Shown: piece after piece, positions 1 to 13,965 of the stretch | How positions within the stretch are numbered: position 1 is the stretch's first letter | Layout: every line of letters begins with the position of its first letter | Source of the DNA: Pogona vitticeps | Taxonomy: Eukaryota; Chordata; Lepidosauria; Squamata; Agamidae | NCBI RefSeq assembly: GCF_051106095.1 | Contig: NC_135795.1 | Span: 4,580,501 to 4,644,500, forward strand | Reading direction: 5' to 3' | DNA length: 64,000 bases | The notes under the pieces: generated by a model | Told to the model about the DNA's origin: nothing | Database searches by the model: none | What the model saw: the letters and a program-made list of their open reading frames with translations, nothing else | Position numbers and translations under genes: made by a program

Positions 1-120
1 TGTGCCCAGGTGTTCTTGGACTGCAATTCTCAGAAGCCTTCACCATCAGCTATGCCAGCCGGGGTTTCTGGGACTTGTAGTCCAAGAACACCTGGGTTAC
101 CCAAGGCTGAGAACCACTGC
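1..120. mobile_element. hAT-like fold-back miniature element, cut by the window edge
   Basis: Inverted arms (TTCTTGGACTGCAATTCTCAG against GACTTGTAGTCCAAGAACA) and the end GAGAACCACTG identify a common family in this window. The family ends are CAGTGGTYCCCAA and TTGAGAACCACTG. Confidence 0.6.
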
Positions 121-417
121 ATCAGAGTATGAGCAAAGTGTTTTCTCAAATACACCCTTGGAGAACCAACTAGGAGAAAAAACTTGGGTGGGGGGTAGAA
201 CTCAATGTTCCTAGGAAATTTCTTGCTGGGTCCTGCAGTGGCCATTTCATAGCTAAGCATCGCTGATACTTCTGTTTTCAGGAGTGAGAAGCTGTTGCCT
301 AGCAACAGATGCAGGCCTTGGTCTCCCTTGAGGAAAGGGGCAGTGGAAGGCAGGCATGGCTGTACAGGGAGGGGGAAAGATGGCCACCAGAGCTTTGAAA
401 TGTTATATATCTATATG

Positions 418-844
418 CAGTGGCGCCTCGCTAGACAGTTACCCTGCGTGACAGTTTTTTTCGCTAGGCATCGACTTTTGCGATCGCTATAGCGATTCGC
501 AAAACAGTGATTCCAATGGGGGAATTTCGCTGGACAATGTTTGGTCCCTGCTTCGCAAACCAATTTTGGCTAGACGACGATTTTGACAGCTCCCTCCGCG
601 CTCGCAAAACGGGTGTTTTCGGGACCTAAGCTTCGCAAGACAGCTATTTAAACAGCTGTTCGGCGGTTTGCAAAGCGGCTTTCCTATGGCCGATCTTCAC
701 TAAACAACGACGATTCTTCCCCATTGGAACACATTAAACAGGTTTCAATGCATTCCAATGGGGAAATGCTTTTCGCTAGACAATGATTTCGCTAAACAGC
801 GATTTCAGTGGAATGGATTATCATCGTCTAGCGAGGCACCACTG
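418..844. mobile_element. Tigger/pogo-like non-autonomous transposon
   Basis: The ends are CAGTGGCGCCTCGCTAGAC and the mirrored GTCTAGCGAGGCACCACTG, and CGCTAGACAA-type blocks repeat inside. It is flanked by TA-like sequence. There is no transposase frame. Confidence 0.6.
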
Positions 845-1956
845 TATATATTTAGACAACTCCCAGTTGCCTTGCTGACTGGGGGTTCTGACAGCCACAG
901 AGGAAGAGCAGTGAAACTGAGTTTCGCTGGAGGACCACTAGAGCCACATTCAGTATAATTTAAATAATATCTCAGTAAGCATCATAACTTGGAGTGGCAG
1001 CTGAGTCTTGTGTTGATGCCAGTAATAAGACAGAGTCCTCCATTGCACTTTAAGGCAAAAGATTAGCCTACGCCTCTGCTCCTATCTAATAACAGGGCCA
1101 GCTTTTGCTGTATTTTCTTTTCTCTCCCACGCCCACCTCACATCATAAAGGGGACCATATACTTTTCAGTTTTATTAGGCTTTGTAGAAATTTTATGACA
1201 TATAATCAGTTCACAGAGCTGATAGCCTCTCCTGGTTTATCATTCCAAAAAGTAATTAAAGGTATGTATTTTTATGAAGGAAGGGGTATGATCTTGATGA
1301 TCTCTTTGTAATTTTTTAAATGTTATTTTTCCTTTGTCTTGCACGTCAATTTCATCATCCTCGGAAAGTCCCATTTCTTAGCTGACAATCATTATTTTTG
1401 GGCTTTTTGCCCAAAATAAAACTTTTGTAATTCTAGATCCTGTTAACAAATTTTTCAAATAATAAGATCTTTCGAACAGCAAAAAAGAATTATATGTGCA
1501 CCAGTCAAAGCTGGATGTCCCATAATTTAATCTAAACTATGGAACAAACTTCAGTTTTGACCATTTTCACTGGACATCCTTAGACCAGAAGACTTATAAT
1601 TTTACTAAGGAAGGTTGTGATCTTTAATTGATGAGTAATTGGTTGCATGGATCAAAAAGGTTTTTAATTGAGGGAAAGCACTGCTAGTCAATCAGTTCTA
1701 TCTTCACCCACCTCTTATGTGAATTAAAGCATCTTCTGAGATGTGCATATAAAAACATATGTGCATATAAAAACATGAGATGTGAGATTTTATGTTTTGA
1801 GCTATGCATATAAAAACAAAAATAAGGAGGTTTTTAGTTCAGAACAACTAACCGCTGTGTAAGTCGTATACAATTTTATTTGCTTCTTCAGTTAAAAGAA
1901 GTGATGAATAGGCAATTTTTTTCCCTTTAACTAAATAAACATGATTTTTTTTTTAC
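845..1956. other. MSS51 intron sequence, nothing recognised
   Basis: AT-rich sequence between the Tigger-like element and the MSS51 exon. There is a short tandem repeat of GCATATAAAAACAT-type units at about 1745-1820. No exon or known element was found. Confidence 0.5.
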
Positions 1957-4016
<2,060 letters not shown>

Positions 4017-4379
4017 CTAGAATTTGAACAAATTAGGAGTATTACATATTTTCCACCTCTTTGCAAGAGAGAACAGCCAGCTATGTTGCATTGTGGCTTC
4101 AGCAATTAAGTCCGTTGACTGAGCCGGTGTGATGTTACTGAATATCCATGAACATTCCAACTGATCAGGGAGCAAAGATGGCCCCAACAAAATGTTCATA
4201 AGTAAATAATAAAACAAAAGTATCACAGAACATTAACTATGTATATTATAAAGTTAAGAGATGAGTTATAACATTGCTGCGTCAAAAGAATTACACATTC
4301 AGAAATACAACATGGAGTGGCCTAGTACAATACCAATGGATTATATACCTCTTCTTCTTTGTACTCTGTCTATTAAACT

Positions 4380-4435
4380 GTGCACACACAGACACACAGA
4401 GAGAGAGAGAGAGACACACACACACACAGATACAC
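4380..4435. repeat. (CA)n/(GA)n microsatellite
   Basis: Alternating CACACA and GAGAGA runs. They inflate a spurious open frame on the plus strand. Confidence 0.8.
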
Positions 4436-4648
4436 AGCTTGCTGTCAAGTCACATCTGTCTTATGGTGTCCCTAATAAGAGTTCTCAAGGAAGTACGATA
4501 TTTAAGGAGTGATTTTCCCAATGCTACCTCCAATGAGCTTCATTGGCTGGAAGGGGATTTGAATTCAGTTCTCCTTAGTCGTAGTTCTATACCATACTGG
4601 CAGTCTGTAGACTTTGAGAGAGAGGTGGGCGGTAAATGGATCCGCACT

Positions 4649-4843
4649 CGAGATGGGCACGAACCGGTGGTTGGAACCGCCACTCAGAGGCAGTACTCAG
4701 AGGAGGGGGGGGGCAGAGAAGCCAGGGTGCTGCTTCTGATTGGCCGCCCACTGGGGGGAGGCGGGGCTGGAAAATGTCGAACCCTGGCTGTTTGTCTGAA
4801 GGACGAACCACTGAAGAAGTGGTTCATGCCCATCTCTAATCTA
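4649..4843. mobile_element. miniature element with GAGATGGGCAC ends
   Basis: The ends CGAGATGGGCACGAACC and GGTTCATGCCCATCTCT are inverted. A related copy with the same ends lies at 9456-9724. A transposase is not present, so the superfamily is uncertain, probably hAT. Confidence 0.5.
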
Positions 4844-5239
4844 GCGCTATTCAGTTGTAGCACTTTATCTCACTTGAACGGCCATGGCTCCGTCCTATGG
4901 AATCCTGGGATTTGAAGCTTCATGAAAGAGACAGATTTCTTTTTTTGTAGTTCTGGATCCAGAAAAAAAAAAAAACTTTGACCGAAGTGGTGTTTCGCAA
5001 AGAGCACTTCAGCATCCTTATCACCTTTACAATATTGTGCATGTATTCACACAATTATAGCACCATTATTGCTCTTCGACTGCCACGGTTGCATCCATAT
5101 ATATATATAAAATAAATGTGAGCTGGTGTGGGTTTTTGATCTTCCCGGCAGTAGTAACACAGGACAGATGTAGTGCAAGAAAAAAACATCCACAAATATG
5201 CTTCTGGATGGAATGCACTTCCACCCACCTTTTGCGAAG

Positions 5240-5410
5240 TACCGTATTTCTCGCTTCATAAGACGCACCTCTCCATAAGACACACCAAATTTTTAGGAGA
5301 AGAAAACAGGAAAAAAATAATCTGTTTTCTTCGCTCCACAAGACACACAGACTTTCCATCCCCCTGTTTTGTGGGAAAAAAGTGTGTCTTATAGTGCGAA
5401 AAAGACGGTA
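5240..5410. mobile_element. miniature element with TACCGTATTT ends
   Basis: The left end ACCGTATTTCTCGCTTCATA and right end TATAGTGCGAAAAAGACGGTA are inverted repeats. It is distantly like the TACCGTATTTTTCC family at 27176, 32677 and 37106. Confidence 0.5.
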
Positions 5411-5834
5411 TGTTTGCGAGGCAAAAACTGAGCCTCCGCTCGGCCATCGGAGAAGACATTCCCCTCCAGCTAACAGGCCTGCCTCGTCTCGGCCTCTGCA
5501 CCTGCTCTCGTAAATCACCCCATTATATGATACCCCCAAGGCAGAGAGAGATCAACCTTCCAGAAAGATATGAGGCAACTGAGATCCATTTGATAGTGTG
5601 CCTTGTCAGCCCGTGGTTTGTCAGCCTGCTTGACAAGGTCTCTCCGTGGGCAAAAGTAGGGTTGACCCAAGACAATTGACCGCTAGACGAAAGACATGGT
5701 CGTTATCCCTGCCTTTAGACCACTTAGGGAGCACAACAACAGCAACAGGACATGGGTCACCAAGAAAGAGGGCAAAAGAAGGCGGTGCTTAAGCTTATCA
5801 ACTCTGAAGCACCACGACCATCATCCTCTTAGGA

Positions 5835-6130
5835 CGGCACTGCTGGAAGGAATCTGATGGGCTATAGAGTCCAGCCCCAGTCCAGTCAAGGAGACATCAT
5901 TGGGAATCGGGCGTCCAGCCTCTGGCTCCACTCCCAGAGACCTCAACCACTGAGCACCCTGAACCCTAATGTGGATTTTTCACATTCTCATCATCATCAT
6001 CATAGAAATGCAGCGCTGGAAGGGACCCTGTGGATCATCCAGTCCAGCTCTTGTCAAGGAGGCCCAGTGGAGACCGGAATTCCCAACCATTGGCTCCACA
6101 GATCTATGGACACTGGAAGGCTAACCTGGT
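5835..6130 (-). mobile_element. tandem pair of SINE-like fragments
   Basis: Two similar units (about 5835-5960 and 6000-6115) each carry CTGGAAGG, AGTCCAGC and CTGGCTCCAC or TTGGCTCCAC blocks that match the antisense head of the tRNA SINE family here. A (CAT)n run separates them. Confidence 0.4.
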
Positions 6131-6354
6131 AATGGCCAATAGTAGCCACAACCTGGAAAGTTACTTTTTAATTTGTTCCTACTACTCAGTATAAAGTAAC
6201 CCATCGTTGCTTCTCATTGCACGGCTTGCAGATTTTTTTTGTGAGCAGAATTTATGGCAATAATGGCATAAAACACACAAAAAACAAAATTCTGTTCAAA
6301 GTAACGTTTGGAGGTAATTATAAAACTTTGCTACACTGGTAAAATAAATAGGAT

Positions 6355-6560
6355 CCTGTTGTTTAGTCGTTAAGTTGTGTCCGACTCTTCGTGACCCCAT
6401 GGACCAGAGAGCACGCCAGGCCCTCCTGTTTTCCACTGCCTCCCAGAGTTGGGTCAAATTCATGTTGGTCGCTTCGGTGACCCTGTCCAAGCATCTCGTC
6501 CTCTGTCGTCCCTTTCTCCTCTTGCCTTCACACTTTCCCAACATCAGGGTCTTTTCATGG
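6355..6560 (-). mobile_element. BovB (RTE) 3' end
   Basis: The minus strand encodes MLGKCEGKRRKGRQRTRCLD and ends in a GTCGGACAC-type tail with CGACTAAACAAC, the hallmark BovB 3' end. It is close in sequence to 21665-21965 and 22248-22480. Confidence 0.8.
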
Positions 6561-6599
6561 GATCCTACTCATTACATTACTTTGAACATGTATCTTTCT

Positions 6600-7100
6600 C
6601 CATGAGCCAAAAAAGGAATGAGTTGCTAGCGACAATACTCCTTGTAGCGCATTATGTCCCAGTTTTAGGAGGCAGCCAGCGTGTTTTCTAGTGCGGACAG
6701 CCGGAAAACATCTCACGCTCTTCACGCTCTCAGAGAAGAAGCCACCTTCCCCTTTTCTACAGCCAAAACATTTCAGTGTTTTCTAATAAAACGGAAAGCG
6801 GCTGATGGGAGCTTTGCCTGATGGCCTTGGAGAAAAGCCTCTTGCTTAATTAAAGAGCCAATGGCATTTTAAGTGGGACACAACGCGCTGAGTCACACAA
6901 TATTTTCGCACTGGTTGCAAAATATTCTGCCGGCTTATCTGGCCAAGGGAATGTTGTTTTCTGTCAACAAAGTGTGTGTGAGAGAGAAAGAAAGAGATAG
7001 AGAATCTCGGTTCCACAAATGTAAGAGTGGGTGATTACCTTTTATAGGACTACTAAAAAAATTAAGACAAATTGCAAGCATTCGTGGAGAAAATTCCAGA
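6600..7100. other. unique intergenic sequence, possible conserved element
   Basis: No repeat was recognised. The part at about 6740-6965 has balanced complexity and AT-rich sites such as CTTGCTTAATTAAAGAGCC; a regulatory role is only a guess. Confidence 0.3.
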
Positions 7101-7104
7101 CAGA

Positions 7105-7440
7105 ATAATTGAATTGGAGAATAATTGTGTTGGAAGGGGGCCCTAAGGCCATTCAATACCCGCTCAAGGAAGGAATCCAAATCAAAGCAGATCTTACAGA
7201 TGGCTGTCCAGTTTTCTACTGAAAGCATCCAGTCATTGGTTCCACTGCCATACTACTCTAACAGTTCAGAAGTTTTTTCCTGATATTCAGCCTAAATCTG
7301 GCTTCCTGCAGCTTGAGCCCATTATTATGTGTCCTGCATTCTTGGATGATCAAGAATAGATCCTGTCCTGCCTCTGGATAACTACCAGTACCTTTCAAGT
7401 GTTTAAAAAGTGCCATATCTCCCCTTTACGTATTGATTTG
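7105..7440 (-). mobile_element. CR1 LINE 3' end
   Basis: GTGTTGGAAGGGGGCCCTAA, AATCCAAATCAAAGCAGATC and TTCAGCCTAAATCTGGCTTC are the antisense CR1 3' UTR. Confidence 0.75.
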
Positions 7441-8567
7441 TTTTAGCTCGAACCCATTATGATATCTCCTGCCCTTTGGGATTATTGAGAACAAATCTTC
7501 CAGGTTTCGCACAACCCCCTTGGACGGGCGCAGAAAAATTGTAGACAAAACGCCCATGAAAGGTTGCAATTTGTTTGATTTTTTTTTTTTTTTAGATGTC
7601 GAAGAAAAGATATCACGCACTCTCATATCCGTGGGATCTTGGGGGCCACACAGCCTTTTTCTCCTTCTTTCTAGAGAATCTAGAATTGCTGTCTAAACAG
7701 GATGAAGGGAACTTTCGGGACAGTCAAAACGAAGCAGCTGCCTGGAGGGAACACTATATATCCCACTTCATACAACGAAGGAGTGACGTTCTGTGAATTA
7801 AGGGCCACTTAGACCTGGCAGAGCGATGGGCAGGGGAATTCATCTTGGAGTTTTAGCCCTGCACAGCATTCTTGGAAGCTCACTTTAAGCTGTGAGGGAT
7901 ATAATATCTGACTCAGAAAGGTATCCGGGCTGATGTATTTTTAGAGTTCCTAAGATGATTGGAGTCGAAATGAATCCAAGATGGGAAGAGGCAGTTCTCG
8001 CCTTGAAATTTCAAGGGTGCCGTTTCTTATATTTTCCACACTTTTCACTAAAACCCTACACATGCACGTCGAGCAACAGTTGTGACAGCAGGTGCGTGGA
8101 CCACTCGTCCGTTCACGCACCTCTCACCACCACAGTTGCACGGCGTGCTTGGTCCCCGGGTGCAAATGCTTGGCACTCTTATTACACAGGCTTAGCTTTA
8201 CGTTGTGCAAAGGTGAACAGGATTTCAGCCCTTACGTCACCGTCAAGGGGGAAGAAGGCTGCCTAATAAAATGGTGAGAATTTCACTGTCTGTAAAAACC
8301 CAGTTAATTAGAGGACCTTGACATGGACCCCCTCCACATCACGCAGGCAGTTTGAAGAAGGGAGCCACAAAGGGCTTAAAGAGGACCATCTCCAGAGATG
8401 TGTAGGACTTGTCCATCTTTCTTACAAATATACAGGTATAGAGACAGGTTGGCTAGTCGCTAGAACTGTGAGATGGCAGAATAAGGGATCTGCTTTGGTG
8501 TGTGTGTGGGGGGGAAGGGTTTTGGTATCATTAAGAAAAGTGCTGAGTACTGTGTCTAGTATTTGAA
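7441..8567. other. intergenic sequence, nothing recognised
   Basis: No exon, promoter or recognised element. Short open frames at 7596-7796 and 7955-8277 lack family features and splice context. Confidence 0.4.
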
Positions 8568-8775
8568 ACCACACCACAAGAAGGATGCCAACAAACCTGG
8601 AGCAAGTTCAGAGGATGGCAACAAGGATGATCAGGGAACTGGAAACCAAGCCCTGTAAGGAAAGACTGAAAGAACTGGGCATGTTTAGCCTTGAGAAAAG
8701 AAGACGGAGAGGAGAGATGATTGCACTTTTCAAATACTTGAAAAATAGTCATCTTGCAAAGAGCAAGGCAACCAC
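8568..8775 (+). mobile_element. CR1 LINE 3' fragment
   Basis: CTGGAGCAAGTTCAGAGGAT, AAAGACTGAAAGAACTGGGC and TTAGCCTTGAGAAAAGAAGA are the CR1 sense strand upstream of its 3' end. Confidence 0.75.
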
Positions 8776-9455
8776 TTTGAATCAAACCTTCCTCCCGTGG
8801 GATTTTGGAGTGGGGTCCGGACATGCTGGGAGAGTCTGCCTGGCCTGCAACGAGAGCCTTCTGCACATGCCTAAGCGACTAACTTTCCCAAAGACCCAAT
8901 TCCCCCCCCCATGAAAGGGAAGCTAGGCAGGACTGGAGCCACGGTCTAGAGAAGGGGTGGGGGGGCACACTCAAATGTCAGGGACTGAGATGATAAAAAG
9001 AAGTTCTGCCAACATGGATGAGATAGCAAAGCTATTCCGGTCCTCTTCTGCCTTCTGCTTGGGAACAGAGCCCGGGGGGAAAACAAGCTCATCTAAAGGA
9101 CATTCCATTCGCAGTGACCGAACTGCCGCCTAAGGAGTCTTCCTAGCTCACCTCCCACCATCAGCCCCCCTTTAAACACCATCCTTGTTTTCAGAGACGT
9201 CCGGGAGCCCACAGATCATGGGGCCAAAATGCTGAGGATTTTGATCCAAAGGCAAGGTCCCCCTGCCACCCTCTCTCCCTCCCTCCTAGATGTGCCATAG
9301 AGTGGCCATGTCTCCGTCTTGAGCCTTAAGACGTCGTGGTTTTAAATTCTCTGGGATCTAGGATATGGACCTAAAAGACGAAACAGGAAGCGGCCACCCT
9401 GATAGCCCTAAATTTGGGGTTCATTGTCACAGCATCACTTTGCCATGCTCAGAAC
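8776..9455. other. intergenic sequence, nothing recognised
   Basis: Moderately GC-rich, with poly(C) and poly(G) runs near 8905 and 8960. No gene feature. Confidence 0.4.
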
Positions 9456-9724
9456 TAGAGATGGGCACAAAACACCAGTTCGGTGATTCGTGCGAAGCTT
9501 CTGCCATTTGATTTATCCGCCAAACAGGTGTTCAGTGCTTCGAAGCTCTGCCTCCTCCAGCAGGTGCCCCCTTAGAGGCAGCGCTCAGAGGAGGCAGGGT
9601 AGGGAAGCCAGGCCGTTGCCTCTGAGTGGGTGCTTCCTAGAGGAGGCGGGGCTTTGAAGTGCCAATCAATTGTTTGGTTGATAAATGAACCAACACAAAC
9701 CACTGAACCATCATGCCCATCTCT
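9456..9724. mobile_element. miniature element with TAGAGATGGGCAC ends
   Basis: Inverted ends TAGAGATGGGCAC and ATGCCCATCTCTA are flanked by CTCAGAAC and CTCAGATT, an imperfect 8-bp target duplication that points to hAT. Confidence 0.55.
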
Positions 9725-10680
9725 ACTCAGATTCTTTGTTTTTGTTCCTGTTGCTTGGCCTCCTCGGAAACGGCTGCTGCTCCTAGAATCAAAACATGGA
9801 CCCTGACATCCCTCTGCTGTAATAAGCTGTGCCACCCATGCCATTTTACAATCATCCTGTCCCCGCGATATTCCAGGGGATCACAAGGATCACCAGGTCT
9901 CGGGGAATGTGTCCATCAGAGAGATAAACCCCAGGAGAAGCAGCGCTTGAACGGCTGAGGAAGACAAATTCGATTTCATGGTGCGTAGTGACTTTAACAG
10001 CTGCCGGCTGCTCTTTCCCGGTCCCCAAAGGCCGAGATGAGGTGTATTGCACACACAAAAATTGTGGAGAAGGTTGTGCAAAAAAATCCATGTTGTCCAT
10101 CTTAATCAGATGCACACATCATGTTTTACATTGTGATGCAAGCATTGCTCTCGTATGACAAGGAGCTGCCAGCATAGTCTTTGGTTTTGGAAAAACACTG
10201 ATTTGGCAACCTTGTGCCCCATCACCCGTGTAACATCAGAAGCATCTGATCCTCAGATCTTTGACATTTTTGGAGGGGCATCTATCTGTAAGCATCCTCT
10301 GTGTTGGGGGCGGCGGTGTGGGCAACAGCTGGACCTCCAGATGTGGCAGGTCTACATCTCCCTATGGTGTTAGCCAGCACAGCCAGTGGGGAGGGATCAT
10401 AGCTGCCAGTTGCCCACCCACAAAATATAAGTGAAGTAACGTTTCTGAGCTCCTGTATCTGCAGCTTAATCCAAGAGACTCCGGGATTCTGAAACAGCGG
10501 TCCAGAAATGTAACTTTACAAAGCTCAGCCAATAATAGCGTTCAACACAGGACGTGCGCACACACCCCAAGCAATTGCTCATCAGAAGCTTTTTATTATT
10601 CAGCAGAACCAGCTGAATGCAATATTGTTCACACAAAAAACATGACAATGGGGGACAAGGAGAATTTATACATGAGAGTA
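9725..10680. other. intergenic sequence, nothing recognised
   Basis: No convincing exon or repeat. Open frames on both strands overlap and look random. Confidence 0.4.
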
Positions 10681-10930
10681 CAGTAGGACTCCTGTATCTG
10701 TGGAATTGGTATCCGCTGATTCAGTTATCCACAGTCTGAAAATATTAAATATATTAAAATTAAAATCCTAGAAATATATATTTCTAAAGCTGACATTACC
10801 AGAACTGGCCACTAGAGGGTGCCAGGGACCATGCTATGTGTAACAATCGTTTGCTGTTATCCACATATTTCAACATGGGGTGTGTGTGTGTCTTGGAACC
10901 AATCCCCTGTGTATACAGGGGTCCTTACTG
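10681..10930. mobile_element. Tigger-like miniature transposon, TCTGAAAATATT family
   Basis: Flanked by TA on both sides. The ends are CAGTAGGACTCCTGTATC and mirrored GGGGTCCTTACTG. The internal CCACAGTCTGAAAATATTAA recurs near 16200 and 26010. Confidence 0.65.
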
Positions 10931-11467
10931 TATTATATATTTAAAAAACTGCCCGATGCCAAATCAAACTACTTCTGCATTCCATCCTGAGATCAGATCC
11001 ATTCCAAGACACATTGATGTCTAGGCCAAATCAACATGACCTAACATGACCAGGTAAATCGGCCAAGTTATTTTGGTACATGATGCATCCAGTCCCACAT
11101 GTACCTCTTCTCCCTTCCTTAGAGTAAAGTTGCAAATTTCCCATCCACATGTCTTTTGCCCAGTGTGCCCTTACATCTAAAGTAGACCCTGGTTCACACT
11201 GCTGTTTCAAGACACCCTTGATATGCTGTCCAAAGGGGCCACCTTTGGCCACCTCGGCTTGTAAGTTTGCTCGCCTGTGTCCTTGGCCAAAGATTCTACA
11301 TGAGCTTAGAAAATTTCCTTTTCTAAACTTACAAGCCTCAGAATTCCCCTATGGCCGTGCTGACTTGATCCTTCTGGGAGTCGTAGTCCGATCCATCAAC
11401 CAAGTACATTCCCACTAACAAAAAATTTGAACAGGCATGTGCAAAATTTTCCCAAAAAGCAAAATAA

Positions 11468-11711
11468 GTACATATTTTTCCATGTATAAGACTATACTTT
11501 TGTCTAAAGTCTTTAGATTAAAAATTGAGGGTCATCTTATACACCGAAGCAAACTAAGGAGAGAACAAAAACAAGTGGAGGGGAAAGCAGGGATCAAAGC
11601 GATCCTGCAGCGCTTTGATCCCTTTCCCCCTACACTTGCTAAGCCCCACTTAGATTTCTTAATTTTGGATTAGAAAAGTGGGGGCGTCTTATACATGGAA
11701 AAATGTGGTAA
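11468..11711. mobile_element. miniature element, TACCGTATTTTTCC family
   Basis: A diverged copy with TTTTTCCATGTATAAGACTA at the left and TATACATGGAAAAATGTGGTA at the right. The inner GGGATCAAAGCGATCCTGCA is shared with the copy at 37106-37317. Confidence 0.6.
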
Positions 11712-11759
11712 CTTACTAAAGAGAATAAAGTTAGAATATTGGGCATACATAATCATAAA

Positions 11760-12000
11760 AGCTGGCTGGATAGCTCAGTGGTTTAGATATCTCGCTGGGG
11801 AGCCAGAGGTTGGGAGTTCGATTCCACACGGTACCTCCCTACGAGTAGAGCCAGCCTGCATAGCCTTGGGCCAGCTGCACCATCCCAGGGAACCCCAAGA
11901 AGAGAATGGGAACCCCCTTCTGATTATTCTCTGCTTGGAAAACCCTGAAAAAGGGTCAACCTAAGTTAGAATTGACTTGACAGCACACAATACATACATA
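11760..12000 (+). mobile_element. tRNA-derived SINE
   Basis: The head has an A-box-like TAGCTCAGTGG and a B-box-like GAGTTCGATTCC (11814-11825). The body has AGCCTTGGGCCAGCTGCACC and the tail GTTAGAATTGACTTGACAGC. Similar copies lie at 13557, 33838, 61118 and 62960. It is not a functional tRNA gene. Confidence 0.75.
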
Positions 12001-12469
12001 TAGGGCATAAAGATTGGTAAAAGAAGTTGAGGATCACTAGTTTGTGGGAGCCTGAGAGTTTTATTGGGGGTGTGTGTCTGAAGGAAACTGCCATGCCAAG
12101 AGAGAAGACAAAATATTCTGCCCCCCCCCCCCCTTAAAACAGAGTTTGGAAGTTTTTGCTTTTAGCCTCCAGCATCCAGAATTTCTCACCCGCAAAGCTT
12201 GCTAACCAGGGAATTCTGGATGTCGTAGTCCGTCCAAGAAACTTCTCTAAATTCTGATCATTACTCTTAACGTGGAGTGTGGAAATGTTAAATGTTGGAT
12301 TCCGATGCCCAGAATCTCCTTTGCTGGGGGATTTTGGGAGTTGTAGTCCTCCTCCCAAAAATGTAACCTGCTCATGCTCCATTCTAAGAGGGCAGCAAAT
12401 TTTGAGAAAAGTGGGGACCTTGCAAGTGTTCCCTAATAGGTTTCCCCCCCAAAGCTCTTAAGCACTCAC

Positions 12470-12944
12470 CTGTCTGATGCTGTGGCTCCCCAATGCTGTC
12501 TTGGATTCACCTTGAGCAGCGACGGCCTCTTTTAAATCCACTAGGATTCCTCTCTGTTTCCAGCGGCAGCTATAGCAGGAGGATCCCTCTGGTCTATTTG
12601 AGGATCTCTTTTCCAGCCCCAGATCTTGACTGAGGAAGGACGAGAGGAACGGAGAGACCCTGATCTCAGCCTCCTTCGGAACTGCCCAAAAATTTCTCTT
12701 AAGGTTTTCGTAGGAGCCACCTGCCATCATCTGGAAGAGGGGCAACACTGCAAGGGTTTCATAGCAGGATTTTCCGCAGCGGCAACATCCCATCTGCAGA
12801 AAGGAAAGGAACCGGAGTGCGCTTCCAGACGGGGGCCAGTCCGACCGAAATACAAACTCAGGCAACTGCCTCAGGTGGCTGATATAGGATGGAGGCAAAA
12901 GACACATCCTTGCTACCGCTTGTGCTTTAAATCCCTGTTGAGAG
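12470..12944 (-). other. candidate upstream exon of MSS51 (5' UTR or N-terminal extension)
   Basis: On the minus strand a strong donor, ACAG/GTGAGT, ends an exon at 12470, and a possible acceptor (TTTTCCAAATAG) would start it at 12944. The stretch is open in one frame from 12961, with an internal ATG at 12793 followed by MGCCRCGKSCYETLAVLP. Spliced to the acceptor at 4018-4017, this frame is in phase with the MSS51 start and would add about 116 residues. One frame in three matches by chance, and the known family start lies at 3992, so a 5' UTR exon is the simpler reading. I do not recognise the peptide. Only RNA data could settle its use. Confidence 0.3.
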
Positions 12945-13556
12945 CTATTTGGAAAAGACACACATCCGGAGTCTGAGATTTATTTATTTTGTTCTTAAAA
13001 AACAAAGGTAGTCTTTGCTGGGCATAAAACAAATGCCGACAGACATACAGGGATAATATCTTAATCACACCAACAAAAAAACACGAGTTTTAGACACCGT
13101 TAATTGCAGAGTGTCCCCAATTTGTCTGTCCGCACTTCTTCGTCAGGTTCTAATAAAGATCTTGTCCAAATATGGATTTTGTAATATTTAATTTATTTGC
13201 AATTTTACAAGCAGAAGATGAGTGGGAGGCCAATACTGTGCCCTTTTATGAACTCCTGCAGGTATCCAATCCCTTGCTTCCCATGGGATTCAAACACAGA
13301 GACCCCCCTATAACCCAAAGGGCATTTCTGCCTTCCTCCGTCTCTGCCTTTGTCTTCATGTCTCTTTCTTCCTCGGTTGCAGAATGTTTTCTACTGATTT
13401 TTCTCACCCACATACACTGACCGCAGAGATGGTCCAAAACTTTTTTTCCCCCTCACTCAAGCAGAACAAGAAATAAAGAGTCCTCCACGCACACACCGCC
13501 AACCTCCCTCATCCCTCCAAGCCTAACGTGTTGCATTATTCATAGAATAACAAAAT
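12945..13556. other. intergenic sequence, nothing recognised
   Basis: No exon signal apart from the edge of the candidate minus-strand exon. One homopolymer-rich stretch lies near 13440. Confidence 0.35.
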
Positions 13557-13790
13557 GTGTGCCGTCAAATCAATTCTGATTTATGGTGATCCTTCTGAGG
13601 GTTTTCCAGGAAGAGAGTATTCAGAAGTGCTCTACCTTTCCCTTCCACTAGGGGGCGCTCTGGGACTCTGCAGCTGGCCCAAGGCCACCCAGGCTGGCTC
13701 TTCTCCCAGGAGGCCCAGTTGGGGAATCGAACTCTCAATCTCTGGCTCCACAGCCAGAGACTGAAACCACTGAGCTATCCAGTCATTATT
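13557..13790 (-). mobile_element. tRNA-derived SINE
   Basis: The reverse of the 11760 family: GTGCCGTCAAATCAATTCTG at the left, GGGAATCGAACTCTCAATCT as the B-box end, and CCACTGAGCTATCC as the A-box end. Confidence 0.75.
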
Positions 13791-13799
13791 CATGATTCT

Positions 13800-13965
13800 T
13801 GGGTAATAAAAGCTGGTTCCTAGATGAGGCTTAACCAGAGTTCAATGGAGGGGGACTAGCACCTCACAGGATTTGGAGACTGTACTTCTGTTAAGGTGTC
13901 CTAAAATAGTATTGGCCTTTTTTGCAGCCACACTGCACTGCTGGCTCAGATAGGCAATAGCAACC
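13800..13965 (-). mobile_element. CR1 LINE fragment
   Basis: CTAGATGAGGCTTAACCAG, AAATAGTATTGGCCTTTTTT and CACTGCACTGCTGGCTCA match the antisense CR1 RT-proximal 3' region. Moderately certain. Confidence 0.5.

Noticed and set aside
4274-4915. 213-codon plus-strand open frame
   Set aside because: It runs through a (CA)n/(GA)n microsatellite and a miniature transposon. The protein is low complexity with no family signal.
11760-11830. tRNA gene
   Set aside because: A- and B-box-like sequences are present, but no full cloverleaf, and a SINE body and tail follow. The same head recurs in several copies.
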